Source: a virus. Taken from it: a stretch of DNA of 58,859 nucleotides. The stretch is from the IMG/VR virus record IMGVR_UViG_3300034073_004285, positions 1 through 58,859 of that record. The stretch is one strand, 5' to 3'. The first letter of the stretch is position 1. The number at the start of each line of letters is the position of its first letter. The translations under genes and the position numbers were made by a program. This document shows positions 47,268 to 55,318 of this stretch, one piece after another. The notes beneath the pieces were generated by a model. That model ran no database searches. It worked only from the letters and a program-made list of their open reading frames with translations, and was not told the origin of the DNA.

Positions 47268-47669
47268 CTAGTTTTTTTTTAGTTTACTAGCACCACCGGC
47301 AAACTTGCCTTTCAACCCACCGCCAGCACTTAACCCAGCTACACCACCGCCAGCCAGCTTAGCTTTTAGTTGCTCTAGGGCTCCGGTTAGCTCAGACTGG
47401 GGGACAGTCCCGGGCACTGGCAGATCGTTAAATTTTGCCATAAAGGCGTTTAACTCCTCGATTGAATTGACGGTAGGTAACTCCTCGACAGGAATAGTAA
47501 TACCGTATTGCCCTTGCAGAATCTCAGAATTGTAAATGTTCAAGAGTTCCTGAGCAGGCATATTCAAGGCTTCGTTGAACTTATCCTCGATACCCAACTC
47601 TTTGGCGTGTTTACGCAGTACCTCCGTGGCTTGGGCACGGGTTTGATCGTTGACAGGGGAAGCAGACAT
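47268..47669 (-). CDS. Late structural protein candidate, 133 aa
   Basis: MSASPVNDQTRAQATEVLRK, helical N-terminal half, then a Gly/Ala/Lys-rich C-terminus (KLAGGGVAGLSAGGGLKGKF). It is a single-gene unit: exact late promoter (47702-47713), GGAG ribosome site, and terminator. Such a stand-alone strong unit suggests an abundant late protein. No family recognised. Confidence 0.62.
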   Translation of the reverse strand: MSASPVNDQTRAQATEVLRKHAKELGIEDKFNEALNMPAQELLNIYNSEILQGQYGITIPVEELPTVNSIEELNAFMAKFNDLPVPGTVPQSELTGALEQLKAKLAGGGVAGLSAGGGLKGKFAGGASKLKKN

Positions 47670-47695
47670 AAATACTCCGTGATGGGCGATTTCCT

Positions 47696-47971
47696 TTATT
47701 GTGGATTTATACGGCGGGGACTAATCGGCTTTTTTTGGGGTGGCCGCCACGCCTGCCAAGCGGACTGGATCGCCGTGGCTTGTACCGAGGTGAAGGTGCT
47801 GTTTTTGCACAATTTTTTGAGCCGTTCTTGTAGGGTGATTTGCGCCTGCCGGTGGGGGAAGGGGAAGATCCCCTTTTTCTGTTCCTCCAACTCTTTTTTG
47901 TAAGCTTCGTTCACCGCCCGCTCCCAGTTTTTGAGGGCGATCGCCAGTTGTTCAGTAGATTCCTGTAGCAC
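47696..47971 (-). CDS. Small late helical protein, 91 aa
   Basis: MLQESTEQLAIALKNWERAV and a basic helical body, ending with PPQKKPISPRRINPQ. Overlaps the stop of the 77-aa gene. The late promoter for the next gene lies inside its C-terminus. Function unknown. Confidence 0.58.
   Translation of the reverse strand: MLQESTEQLAIALKNWERAVNEAYKKELEEQKKGIFPFPHRQAQITLQERLKKLCKNSTFTSVQATAIQSAWQAWRPPQKKPISPRRINPQ
47702..47713 (-). promoter_or_regulatory. Late promoter copy (133-aa gene)
   Basis: Minus-strand CGTATAAATCCA followed by CAATAAAGG, 33 bases before the start. Confidence 0.75.
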
Positions 47972-48185
47972 ATTGCCCCCCGTTTAGAGAGTAGTTTGGT
48001 AGGCGAATTGTGTTCTGTGAAGCGAGGTAAGTCTGGAGGAAACGGAATTGTTCCTTGTTTAATTGAATTGCGGAGTTTGAAAAATGTAACTCAGCACCTG
48101 CCTCGTTAACAATAATTTGGGTGACTAAATCGAGGTTTAACCATTGCGGTAGGGTTGATTCCCCCTTGGGAAAATATAAGAACAT
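47952..48185 (-). CDS. Small hypothetical protein, 77 aa
   Basis: MFLYFPKGESTLPQWLNLDL, then beta strands TQIIVNEAGAELHFSNSAIQ and a helix EQFRFLQTYLASQN. Looks like a small alpha/beta domain. Overlaps the 91-aa gene by 20 bases. Unknown function. Confidence 0.58.
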   Translation of the reverse strand: MFLYFPKGESTLPQWLNLDLVTQIIVNEAGAELHFSNSAIQLNKEQFRFLQTYLASQNTIRLPNYSLNGGQCATGIY

Positions 48186-48248
48186 AACACTCCTTAATCG
48201 ACTCTAATAATTATCCCACCCGCTACAGGTGGGAACCGTAATTTTTGC

Positions 48249-49268
48249 CTAGAAGTCTTCCCAACCGTCTAGTGCTGAGGACATATTGTATTCGGTAACA
48301 GTTGCCTCAAAAAAGTTCCCCTTAACGTCACCGCCACTGCTGGTATTGGCGATTTTTTCCAAGTGTTGATAGGGGTTAATTTTTTGATTGTAGAGCGGTG
48401 GCAAATTGATCGCCTTTAACCGCAGGTCTGCCAGATATTTGGTGTACAGTTCGGGGGCGTGGGGAGGGATACCCAGAACGTCGTTGTTGGTGATATGGTG
48501 TGTCCATTCGATTTCCTTAGTAACAGCCAGATCAACCATCTCCAAGAGTTTGTCTTGGGAGTAGGGGAAGGTTTTGAACGCTTCGGCTAGGAGCTTGGAG
48601 AATAGGCGAACGTGATCCAGTTCATCACGGTTGATCAGGCTGATAATATCGCCAGTCCCCTGCATCAATTGACGACTAGAGAGTGTATAGAAAAATGCGA
48701 AGCCGTTGTAGAAGTACAACCCCTCTAGGAGATAATCAGCAAATAAAGCGTAGAGGTAATCTTCGTCGCTTCGGGTGTCACAATATTGCTGGTAATAGCT
48801 GGTAATTAATTGACAGCGATCCGCCAGTATTTTGTCAGACTCCCAGAGGTAATAAATAGAGTCCCTTTCCTTTTCGGGGTAAAGGGTTTCGATCATGTAC
48901 TTGTAGGACTCGCTATGGATCCCCTCGAAATAACACTGCTCAGCCAGACAGTGGCGGACAGAGGGAGCAGTCATCACCTCACTGATTTTAGGCAACATCG
49001 TTTCTTGAATTGAATCCAGATAGGTCAAGTAGGACAGAATGCCTGTATAGGCTTGACGCTCGGAGTTGGTAAGTTGAGCAAAGCTGTTAACGTCTGGGGT
49101 TAAATCCACCCGTTGAGGCACCCAGAATTTCTCGCGCATTTGCTTGTAGAGTTGATCAGCCCACTGGTAGGGATTGCGATCCAAGTTCATTAGGTTGGTG
49201 GTTTCACCGTTCCAGATTTTCAAGTCTTTGTCGGTGGCGTTGATGTCGAAAATAGCGGGTGACTTCAT
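48249..49268 (-). CDS. nrdB: Ribonucleotide reductase class Ia, beta subunit
   Basis: Holds the di-iron tyrosyl radical that starts reduction of ribonucleotides to deoxyribonucleotides. All ligands are visible: D85 (LDSIQ), E115 and H118 (FEGIHSESY), radical Y122, E182 (EGLYFYNGF), E216 and H219 (RDELDHV). The C-terminus (SSALDGWEDF) has the acidic tail that docks on NrdA. Length 339 aa is normal. No alpha subunit gene is present in this genome, so it must pair with the host enzyme. Confidence 0.95.
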   Translation of the reverse strand: MKSPAIFDINATDKDLKIWNGETTNLMNLDRNPYQWADQLYKQMREKFWVPQRVDLTPDVNSFAQLTNSERQAYTGILSYLTYLDSIQETMLPKISEVMTAPSVRHCLAEQCYFEGIHSESYKYMIETLYPEKERDSIYYLWESDKILADRCQLITSYYQQYCDTRSDEDYLYALFADYLLEGLYFYNGFAFFYTLSSRQLMQGTGDIISLINRDELDHVRLFSKLLAEAFKTFPYSQDKLLEMVDLAVTKEIEWTHHITNNDVLGIPPHAPELYTKYLADLRLKAINLPPLYNQKINPYQHLEKIANTSSGGDVKGNFFEATVTEYNMSSALDGWEDF

Positions 49269-49270
49269 GA

Positions 49271-49585
49271 TTATAGATAGGTAACTTGTTTGCTTGAGCG
49301 GGCTTGTTTGTCGCTGACGACTAGCTCAACCGCTTCCTCGTCAGACTCGCAGACACCGATCGCCTGCCAGCCAAAATTGGCGATCGCCGAAATCACCTCG
49401 CTAAAATCCGCCGAGGCTACCACTAGGGTGAGAGGCAGAAATATTAGTAAAACGGTATAGAGGCAAGTTCGGCTTCCCCAGAACCACAGCCAACAGGGGC
49501 GATAGAAGACTTGGTACTCCTCCCGCACAGGATCGGTGCGCTGTAGCCGGATGATTCGATAGTGGGAATAGTGGGGATAGTTCAC
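49271..49585 (-). CDS. Small membrane protein, 104 aa
   Basis: Contains a transmembrane helix (~41-58, LYTVLLIFLPLTLVVASA) between a basic aromatic N-terminus and a C-terminal region EVISAIANFGWQAIGVCESD. It sits between phoH (ATGA overlap) and nrdB. Function unknown. Confidence 0.6.
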   Translation of the reverse strand: MNYPHYSHYRIIRLQRTDPVREEYQVFYRPCWLWFWGSRTCLYTVLLIFLPLTLVVASADFSEVISAIANFGWQAIGVCESDEEAVELVVSDKQARSSKQVTYL

Positions 49586-50292
49586 TGTTTTAATCTGTCT
49601 CGAATAGTGGAAAAGGCGTCAATAATTTCCCGAATTAGGGGATCTCGCAGGATGTCGTTGTAATTAAGGTTAATCACACAGAAAGGACTTCTGCGTGAAA
49701 ACTCCTCACACACCAATTCAAAAGCGTCAAACTCACGGGAAAACAAATCCCGCTGTCCCTTGAAGTCCCCCAGCAAAATTAGCTTAGATGACTCTGGTTT
49801 GCGGGTCATAACGGTTTCCAAAGCCGTTAGATCGGCGTTTTGTGCTTCATCCAAAACTAGGATTGTTTCCAACGGCGATCGCCCTCGGATCATCTCCACG
49901 TCACTACCTTCAATGCGCTTAGTTTTTAATAGGTAGTCCAGCTCACCCGGAGGGACTAAAGCGGTGAGGTTATCCTCGATTGGTTTCAACAAGGGAGAGA
50001 GTTTTTCCGACTCCTCACCGGGGCGAAAACCTAAGCCTTTTTCGTTAGGGCGTTGGATATTCTGGCGGATATAAAGGATTTTTTCATACAATCCCTGCTT
50101 AACTAATTTGAGGCTGGTTTGCAACGCCAAAAAAGTTTTTAAGCTACCGGCTGGCCCATTAATAATGGTGACAGGATTGCGGTGGATAGACTGAATGATC
50201 CGCTCGTGATTAGCCGTTAACCGTTTAAAGTGGGACGGCGATCGCCACTGGTGGGGATTATCAGAAAGCTTACTGGCTCTGGTTTTTCGCAT
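49582..50292 (-). CDS. PhoH-like P-loop ATPase, 236 aa
   Basis: Walker A GPAGSLKT (46-53) and Walker B ILVLDEAQN (~143-151) with the PhoH-type QNIQRPNEKGLGFRPGEESE region, which precedes TLMxR-like EMIRGRSPLE. PhoH-like proteins are common in phages and cyanophages; they are ATPases linked to RNA metabolism but the phage role is unclear. It overlaps the 72-aa gene by 23 bases. Confidence 0.9.
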   Translation of the reverse strand: MRKTRASKLSDNPHQWRSPSHFKRLTANHERIIQSIHRNPVTIINGPAGSLKTFLALQTSLKLVKQGLYEKILYIRQNIQRPNEKGLGFRPGEESEKLSPLLKPIEDNLTALVPPGELDYLLKTKRIEGSDVEMIRGRSPLETILVLDEAQNADLTALETVMTRKPESSKLILLGDFKGQRDLFSREFDAFELVCEEFSRRSPFCVINLNYNDILRDPLIREIIDAFSTIRDRLKQ

Positions 50293-50488
50293 TGGTGAGG
50301 GGGTTAGCGGGGCAGTGTTCGGAGAGGTAGACAGCCTCTTTGATTTGTGCGCTTAAGTCCTTATAGCGTTGATTTTTAGCAGTCAACAATTCCTTTTTCA
50401 GGCGTTCAATTTCGTCAGGACGGGCAACCCATTTTCTGCACAATTCACAGAATTGATTGTCTAGTCCCGGAATGGAAATTTTATGCAC
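50270..50488 (-). CDS. Small cysteine-containing protein, 72 aa
   Basis: GTG start at 50488. MHKISIPGLDNQFCELCRKW then a charged helix IERLKKELLTAKNQRYKDLS. A CxxC pair and one further cysteine, plus one histidine, hint at metal binding. Overlaps neighbours on both sides. Unknown function. Confidence 0.5.
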   Translation of the reverse strand: MHKISIPGLDNQFCELCRKWVARPDEIERLKKELLTAKNQRYKDLSAQIKEAVYLSEHCPANPLTNAKNQSQ

Positions 50489-50729
50489 AGGGATGACTAG
50501 CCTCAGTCAACGCCACGTTAATTTCTAGCCCCACCATAGCGGCTCGTTTCTCCCAAGTATCGCCAATAGTGGAGCCCTTACACGGGTTAATACAAGGTCG
50601 ATCGCCGCTTAATTTATTGCAAACCAAACCGGCTAAATCGTGGGGATTACCTTTCTTTCCGGTGCCACTCCAGTGGTGTACCCCGTCGATAAACTGTGTG
50701 CCACAGGTGGGACAAACTGCGATGGCCAT
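50481..50729 (-). CDS. Zinc-binding protein (HNH-like pattern), 82 aa
   Basis: CPTCGTQFIDGVHHWSGTGK, then GNPHDLAGLVCNKLSGDRPC and NPC. Paired cysteines and histidines (CxxC, HH, H, C...C..C) fit a zinc ribbon or a reduced HNH-type fold. The packaging-associated HNH nuclease of cos phages would be in this part of the genome, but the H-N-H motif is not clear. Confidence 0.55.
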   Translation of the reverse strand: MAIAVCPTCGTQFIDGVHHWSGTGKKGNPHDLAGLVCNKLSGDRPCINPCKGSTIGDTWEKRAAMVGLEINVALTEASHPCA

Positions 50730-50732
50730 AGC

Positions 50733-50810
50733 CTAATCCTCAAAGAGCTTTTTTAAATAATAATGCCAGCAAAATATGATCACCAGAAAAAGCGCAAAAA
50801 TAATGATCAT
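50733..50810 (-). CDS. Tiny membrane peptide, 25 aa
   Basis: MIIIFALFLVIIFCWHYYLK plus KLFED: one hydrophobic helix with a charged C-terminus. The start overlaps the stop of the head-tail gene (ATGA), and it precedes the zinc protein by 3 bases. Coupling supports translation. A small membrane effector or a spurious coupled ORF are both possible. Confidence 0.5.
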   Translation of the reverse strand: MIIIFALFLVIIFCWHYYLKKLFED

Positions 50811-51340
50811 GGTGAAAACCTCGCTCTAGCGGTGCGAGAAATCCCTCGACTTCTGGCTTCTTCGTTTTGTACCCTTTGATACCAATAAGCCTCAGCTTTT
50901 TGTAACTCTTCTAAACTGCGATAAGTTACGCCCCTGCCTTCGATCTGATAACTAGAAACCTTGCCACTAGCTAGATCGGCGATCGCCTGCTGTATGCCGT
51001 CTAAAATTTTCTTGGCCATGGTGCGGCCATCATAAGGTTCATCTACCAGAGCGAGGTTATCTACTACCTGCAAGGTGCCGTTCCCAACAAACAGGACTTT
51101 GCCGGTGTCAACGTGAATTAGTCGGGCACTCCATTGGTATTGCCCTGGTAATGCGTCCTCAAAATCAGCCCCGTCAATCTCGGTGAGCCAGCCGGTGCCG
51201 TTGGCGGTGCTGGTGGTGGGGATAATTATGTTGCCAGCGATACTGACTTGGAGATCCCAATGGTCACTGGAATACTCCGTCAAACTACTCTCGAACTCTG
51301 TGGAAACGGCGATCGTTAATTCTTTGGGGATGTTCAGCAT
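50807..51340 (-). CDS. Head-tail adaptor, gpW-like C-terminus, 177 aa
   Basis: From ATG 51340. The N-terminal ~105 residues are an Ig-like beta domain (LPGQYQWSARLIHVDTGKVL). The C-terminal ~60 residues (MAKKILDGIQQAIADLASGK, then GRGVTYRSLEELQKAEAYWY) carry the pattern of gpW-like adaptors (SGKxxSYxIxGRSVTRxSLxEL). It lies between the large terminase and the small late genes with its own late promoter. The track start TTG 51349 is less likely. Confidence 0.72.
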   Translation of the reverse strand: MLNIPKELTIAVSTEFESSLTEYSSDHWDLQVSIAGNIIIPTTSTANGTGWLTEIDGADFEDALPGQYQWSARLIHVDTGKVLFVGNGTLQVVDNLALVDEPYDGRTMAKKILDGIQQAIADLASGKVSSYQIEGRGVTYRSLEELQKAEAYWYQRVQNEEARSRGISRTARARFSP

Positions 51341-51370
51341 GGCGGCCAACCAAATAGATTGCCGCCATTG

Positions 51371-51382
51371 TGGATTTATACG
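51371..51382 (-). promoter_or_regulatory. Late promoter copy (adaptor gene)
   Basis: Minus-strand CGTATAAATCCA within the last codons of the terminase gene. The next bases, CAATGGCGG, are identical to those after the hub promoter at 8856. Confidence 0.78.
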
Positions 51383-53307
51383 CCCCGCCCATAGCCGCTC
51401 AGGTAGCCCGATCGCCGTGGTGTTTTGCGGGTAGTAGTGCGAGGCCTCTGGGGTTCTGGAACGGGAAGGTTTAAGTCTTTTTCCGGTGTGGGTTCAGGTG
51501 TGGAGAGAGGATTGCTAACGCTCACTAATTGGCGCAACTTCTCCCAATGGGCGGCGTTAAAACGGTTTAAACCGACAAAAATGGCGGCGGCGTAGGCATA
51601 AACGGCACAGTCTAGGGGTTCATTTCGCACACCTGGTACCGGCTCCCAGACATACGCCCACTGTGCTCCTTTTTTCTTCTTGACTAACACCTCAGAGCCT
51701 GCCAATTCCTGACAGTAGCGAGGGGGAACGTTGACGGGTAGGTTCAGATATTTGGGGGACGGCTGTGCGATCCGGCACCGGCCAAGGAGAGTTTGTTTGA
51801 TTAAATCCACACCGAGGAGGTGAAGCTTAACCCCCTTTTTGATTGTCTTCCCTTGCCAATTGGTTTCCTGCCAAGTAGCGGGGGCAACTAACTTGCGATC
51901 GCCTTCCTTCCCTTTGACTACCATCCAAGCCTGCTTGCCACGGCTCCTGCCATAAACCTCTTGGGTGAGGTAGCCAGAATCCACCGCCGCCTTTTTAATT
52001 TTGATAGTGCCACCGAGGGGATGGTGGAACTCGTAGCCCAACACTTCCTCTAACTCCTGCCAAACCCCATCCCGACTTGGATCGCCGAACAAAACATCAT
52101 GGCGAATCAAGTAGCTTTGCTCTCCTTCCCCCCAGCCAAAAATGGACACCTCAATCCTGTCCCCTTGCACGTCTACCCCAGCAGTCAAGAGTAGAACACC
52201 TTCGGGAATTTGGCCCATCTGATAGTCAGAGTTTTCGGCTCGGTATTGCAGGTTTTCCCAGTCGAATTTGGTTTGCAAGTCGTGTTCATAGGGGAGTCCT
52301 AGTGACGTATTCCAAAACACTTGCAGACGGAGAGGATCACCGATCGCCGCTTCGTAGTCCCTAGCCACGTCCTCCCACGCTTTCCAAGGGGAGTACAACT
52401 CGTTAAGGTGGAAGCCAGCGATACTGCCTTTTCTTCCCTGTGCCTGCCAGTGGCCGGCCCTGAGCATTGTCAGTTTGTTGGTTTCTTCTATATCTGCTTG
52501 GCAATGCACGCACTCGTACCGCACTTCCTCAATATCAAACTTTTGCAAGTTCACGCTTCCTTTGTTTTTGTACTTCAACCCCTCCCACTTCAAGGTCTGA
52601 TACTCTCCACAGTGGGGGCAGGGTACTTGGTACTCACGGCGATCGCTCAGTAGCCAAAGCTTCTCTATTCGGCTTTTCCCTTGGATAGTGGGAGTGCTCA
52701 CCCAAATATGGATTTTATTCCAGAAAGTTGTAGTACGCTTTTTAGCTAAATTGACAGGATCACCTTCTGTACCCGCCGACTCTGGCCAGCGATCCAACTC
52801 ATCCCCAATCACCGCACGGATCGGACGGGAGGCGAGGGAGGCTGGGGAGTTGGCACCAGCAAGGGTAAGCACTCCTCCTGGAAACCGCTTGCTCAACAAG
52901 GTATTCCCCGAATCCCTAGACTGGGGTGGTTTTATTTTGTCGGCAAAACATTTGGAGTCCCGAAACATTGGCGCAAGGCGATCCTTGCTGAACGCCTCGG
53001 CCATTTCCAGAGTGGGGTTAATTGACAGAATAGGACATGGTTGGAGGTCAATCAAAAAACCAATCAGGCTTAAGACAACCGTACTCTTCCCCACCTGCGC
53101 ACTTGACATAATTACCACGTCTTCAATGGCGGGATCGGCGATAGCGTCTAACATTTCCCGCTGGTAGCAAGCACGGTCAAAATTGATCCGACCCGGTTCA
53201 GCACTAGCTTCGGGACTAAGGTGCATCCGTTGCTCTGCCCATTCGCTAGGCTTCCACCGCACTGGTGGGGCGATCGCCGTTGACGCTGAGGTGAGGAGGC
53301 TAGGCAT
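51376..53307 (-). CDS. Terminase large subunit, GpA family, 643 aa
   Basis: ATP-driven DNA packaging motor and nuclease. From ATG 53307: Walker A SSAQVGKST (68-76), Walker B AVIGDELD (~165-172), a zinc-ribbon insert with CPHCG (~233) and CVHC (~275), and a nuclease domain beginning LLTAGVDVQGDRIEVSIFGW. This is the lambda GpA-type terminase, so cos packaging is expected. Start overlap with the MazG-like stop is close (2 bases apart). The C-terminus contains the next late promoter. Confidence 0.94.
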   Translation of the reverse strand: MPSLLTSASTAIAPPVRWKPSEWAEQRMHLSPEASAEPGRINFDRACYQREMLDAIADPAIEDVVIMSSAQVGKSTVVLSLIGFLIDLQPCPILSINPTLEMAEAFSKDRLAPMFRDSKCFADKIKPPQSRDSGNTLLSKRFPGGVLTLAGANSPASLASRPIRAVIGDELDRWPESAGTEGDPVNLAKKRTTTFWNKIHIWVSTPTIQGKSRIEKLWLLSDRREYQVPCPHCGEYQTLKWEGLKYKNKGSVNLQKFDIEEVRYECVHCQADIEETNKLTMLRAGHWQAQGRKGSIAGFHLNELYSPWKAWEDVARDYEAAIGDPLRLQVFWNTSLGLPYEHDLQTKFDWENLQYRAENSDYQMGQIPEGVLLLTAGVDVQGDRIEVSIFGWGEGEQSYLIRHDVLFGDPSRDGVWQELEEVLGYEFHHPLGGTIKIKKAAVDSGYLTQEVYGRSRGKQAWMVVKGKEGDRKLVAPATWQETNWQGKTIKKGVKLHLLGVDLIKQTLLGRCRIAQPSPKYLNLPVNVPPRYCQELAGSEVLVKKKKGAQWAYVWEPVPGVRNEPLDCAVYAYAAAIFVGLNRFNAAHWEKLRQLVSVSNPLSTPEPTPEKDLNLPVPEPQRPRTTTRKTPRRSGYLSGYGRGV

Positions 53308-53308
53308 T

Positions 53309-53566
53309 TTAAAACAAGATGTTAGAGTACATAAACTCACCCTCTTCAATGCACTGGCGGATATAGCAGGCGAGGTCTAGTATTTCAGCATAGGCATCGA
53401 CTAAACCCTTTCGCCCATTGCCCGCCTGCAACAAAGTCCCGTACTTTTCCAATCCAAACCGTTTCCTGTCCTCAATATCCTTGACAACCAAATCATGTAT
53501 AGATGGGTTGCTATTGGGTACGGGGTTAGGTTCAGGCACCGAATAATTCACGCAAACCTCACTCAC
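53309..53566 (-). CDS. MazG-like nucleotide pyrophosphohydrolase family protein, 85 aa
   Basis: Has the conserved phage pattern VVKDIEDRKRFGLEKYGTLL, then GNGRKGLVDAYAEILDLACY with IRQ, i.e. D-x-x-x-R..KYG...NGR..LVDAY-E-LDLA, found in small all-alpha MazG-like proteins. It may hydrolyse dNTPs or modified nucleotides to steer the nucleotide pool. Overlaps its upstream neighbour by 4 bases and lies before the large terminase. Confidence 0.75.
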   Translation of the reverse strand: MSEVCVNYSVPEPNPVPNSNPSIHDLVVKDIEDRKRFGLEKYGTLLQAGNGRKGLVDAYAEILDLACYIRQCIEEGEFMYSNILF

Positions 53567-53790
53567 AACAAATTCTCCTCTAAGACTTTTTTGGCAGTTG
53601 TCAGATCAGCCCCAAGGTAGTCGCCGCTGTCACCAAACCACCGAGCCACATCGGGCACCGCCCAGAAGCCGGTCTTGGTGCGCCACTCTATTGTGAACTG
53701 GTAGAGGTTGGGGTTGTCTTCCACGGCTTGATCGGCGATCGCCTGTAGAATGTTTCGCTCTGCCTGCTTGCTTAACTTAGTTTTTGTCAT
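53563..53790 (-). CDS. Small hypothetical protein, 75 aa (paralog A)
   Basis: FTIEWRTKTGFWAVPDVARW followed by a helix TTAKKVLEENLL. The W-R/K-T-x-x-G-x-W-A strand pattern is shared with the next upstream gene. ATGA overlap with it. No function known. Confidence 0.58.
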   Translation of the reverse strand: MTKTKLSKQAERNILQAIADQAVEDNPNLYQFTIEWRTKTGFWAVPDVARWFGDSGDYLGADLTTAKKVLEENLL

Positions 53791-53984
53791 TTACCCTCCA
53801 TTACTCGGCGATCGCCGGTGTTAGCGAGCATTTTTAGCTTGTGCTTCGCTTCGTAGTGGTTTGAGCCAAGAAAGATTTTGTCGTGGTCGGCGATCGCCCA
53901 CCAACCGCCTCTAGTTTTCCACTCGACTATGTAGCCACTCAAAACACTTTCTGCCATCTCTTGCAGTTGTTTTTTGTAATTCAC
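53787..53984 (-). CDS. Small hypothetical protein, ~65 aa (paralog B)
   Basis: GTG 53984 after GGAGAAAC is the preferred start; the frame stays open to 54023. YIVEWKTRGGWWAIADHDKI, then a helix HYEAKHKLKML. Shares its core with paralog A, so the two probably arose by tandem duplication. Confidence 0.52.
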   Translation of the reverse strand: MNYKKQLQEMAESVLSGYIVEWKTRGGWWAIADHDKIFLGSNHYEAKHKLKMLANTGDRRVMEGK

Positions 53985-54067
53985 TGAAATTGTTTCTCCA
54001 TGTTTACAAAACGATCTAGGCACTCAGCTAGTTTTTCCGGGCTGTAATCACAGTGATCGGCTCAGCA

Positions 54068-54649
54068 TTAGCCTTTACTCTCCATAACTCGGCGATCGTT
54101 GTTGTACCGGCCACGCACAGAATAATCCTGATCCGGCGGGGCAAGCGTAAGGGAAAAAACCAACTGCCCCATCTTTAGTCCCGGATAAATTGGGAGGGGT
54201 GCAAGGTCGTCATTGGTTAACTCCATAGTTAGCTTGCTGTGACTCCAACCCGGATCACAAAAACCTGCAAGCTGATGTCCATACCACTCCCTGCCCCGAC
54301 TAGATTTGAGTTTAAACTGAGCGCAAAGAAAATTAGGCAAGCAAAATTTTTCCAGTGATGCCACCAATAGCCGATCGCCGTTTACAAACCAAAAAGGCTT
54401 AGATTCAGAATAGTTAGACAAATCAATATCCAGATACCCGTTATCAGTCCGCAACTTAGCCGTCTGTCCCACCCTAATATCCAAGGATGCAGGGTTAACC
54501 AAACTTGGATCAAACGGCTCCACCATTGGCAACACCTTGGCGGGAATATCAGCCCACAAACTCGAATAATAAAACCGCAACTCATCGGGCACAACGCCCC
54601 GGCACAAGTCAGCAATATGGCGATCGATTAGAATCACTGGCAACCTCAA
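54068..54649 (-). CDS. dcd: dCTP deaminase (Dcd/DUT-like), 193 aa
   Basis: Converts dCTP to dUTP and feeds ThyX. The family core LKSSRGREWYGHQLAGFCDP, followed by GW and LTMELTN, holds the substrate-binding Ser-Arg and catalytic Glu region. VNPASLDIRVGQTAKL is the usual SxDLRLG-like N-terminal strand. Length 193 aa is normal. It lies directly after the small terminase gene. Confidence 0.9.
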   Translation of the reverse strand: MRLPVILIDRHIADLCRGVVPDELRFYYSSLWADIPAKVLPMVEPFDPSLVNPASLDIRVGQTAKLRTDNGYLDIDLSNYSESKPFWFVNGDRLLVASLEKFCLPNFLCAQFKLKSSRGREWYGHQLAGFCDPGWSHSKLTMELTNDDLAPLPIYPGLKMGQLVFSLTLAPPDQDYSVRGRYNNDRRVMESKG

Positions 54650-54667
54650 AACAACACCAAAACTATT

Positions 54668-55207
54668 TTAAGCTTCCTCACTTTCAAGCTCCGTAATTTC
54701 CCTAGAATTAGCAAATTCCACCGCCAACTCTTGCAGACATTCATCGATCGCCTGAGTCAAAATAGCGGCGATCGTCTTGGGTTCAGAGATGCCAGCTAGT
54801 TGCAGTGCCATTCTGGAAGGCAATGCCAAAAATCTTGCTCTAGTGGTTAACAAAGCCGTTTGAAATTGTTCCAGTGCCTCGGAAAAGTTGATCACCTCTC
54901 CCCTTAATTTTTGCAGTTCCAGTTCCTTCAACCCTGCCACCGCTTCTTCAGTTCTGCACTTGGCCAGCAAAAGCCTTTGGTTGGGGTTTTCTGTCTCCTG
55001 TTCTTCTTTTTGCAATTTTAGGCGATCGATTAACTTCTGCTTTCTGGCAATATCCCGCTGAAAAATAATCACCAAATCCACCAACCCATCGGGGTTCTGC
55101 TCAATATTTTTCTGATCAATCCACTCCTTGATAGTGCGACGACTTACACCAGTCACCCGCACCGCTTCTGCCTGTGTCTCCCAGAGTGTTACCTGTTTTT
55201 GTACCAT
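54668..55207 (-). CDS. Terminase small subunit, Nu1-like, 179 aa
   Basis: Recognises the phage DNA end for packaging. ATG 55207 (MVQKQVTLWETQAEAVRVTG) is chosen; an upstream extension exists but lacks a ribosome site. Residues 10-35 are the winged-helix HTH of Nu1 (VRVTGVSRRTIKEWI), then a coiled coil (~55-95) with RDIARKQKLIDRLKLQKEEQ and a C-terminal LPSRMALQLAGI segment common in Nu1-type proteins. Next to a GpA-type large subunit, this fits a cos system; cos should lie close to here. Confidence 0.82.
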   Translation of the reverse strand: MVQKQVTLWETQAEAVRVTGVSRRTIKEWIDQKNIEQNPDGLVDLVIIFQRDIARKQKLIDRLKLQKEEQETENPNQRLLLAKCRTEEAVAGLKELELQKLRGEVINFSEALEQFQTALLTTRARFLALPSRMALQLAGISEPKTIAAILTQAIDECLQELAVEFANSREITELESEEA

Positions 55208-55318
55208 GTTTTCCCGTTGTTCTCGTGGTGGTGCATAGCTTTGTATTGCCTTATACCTAGAAATACCGTGCGCCACTGCGAACCGCATTGAAAAGTACTA
55301 GGAAGAACCTACTATATT
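55208..55318. other. Intergenic region before small terminase; possible cos and weak late-promoter match
   Basis: Minus-strand AGGTATAAGGCA (55247-55258) shares GTATAA with the late promoters but not the CCA end. In lambda-type phages cos lies just upstream of the small terminase, so this 111-base gap is the best candidate for it; no palindrome proving cos was seen. Confidence 0.35.
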
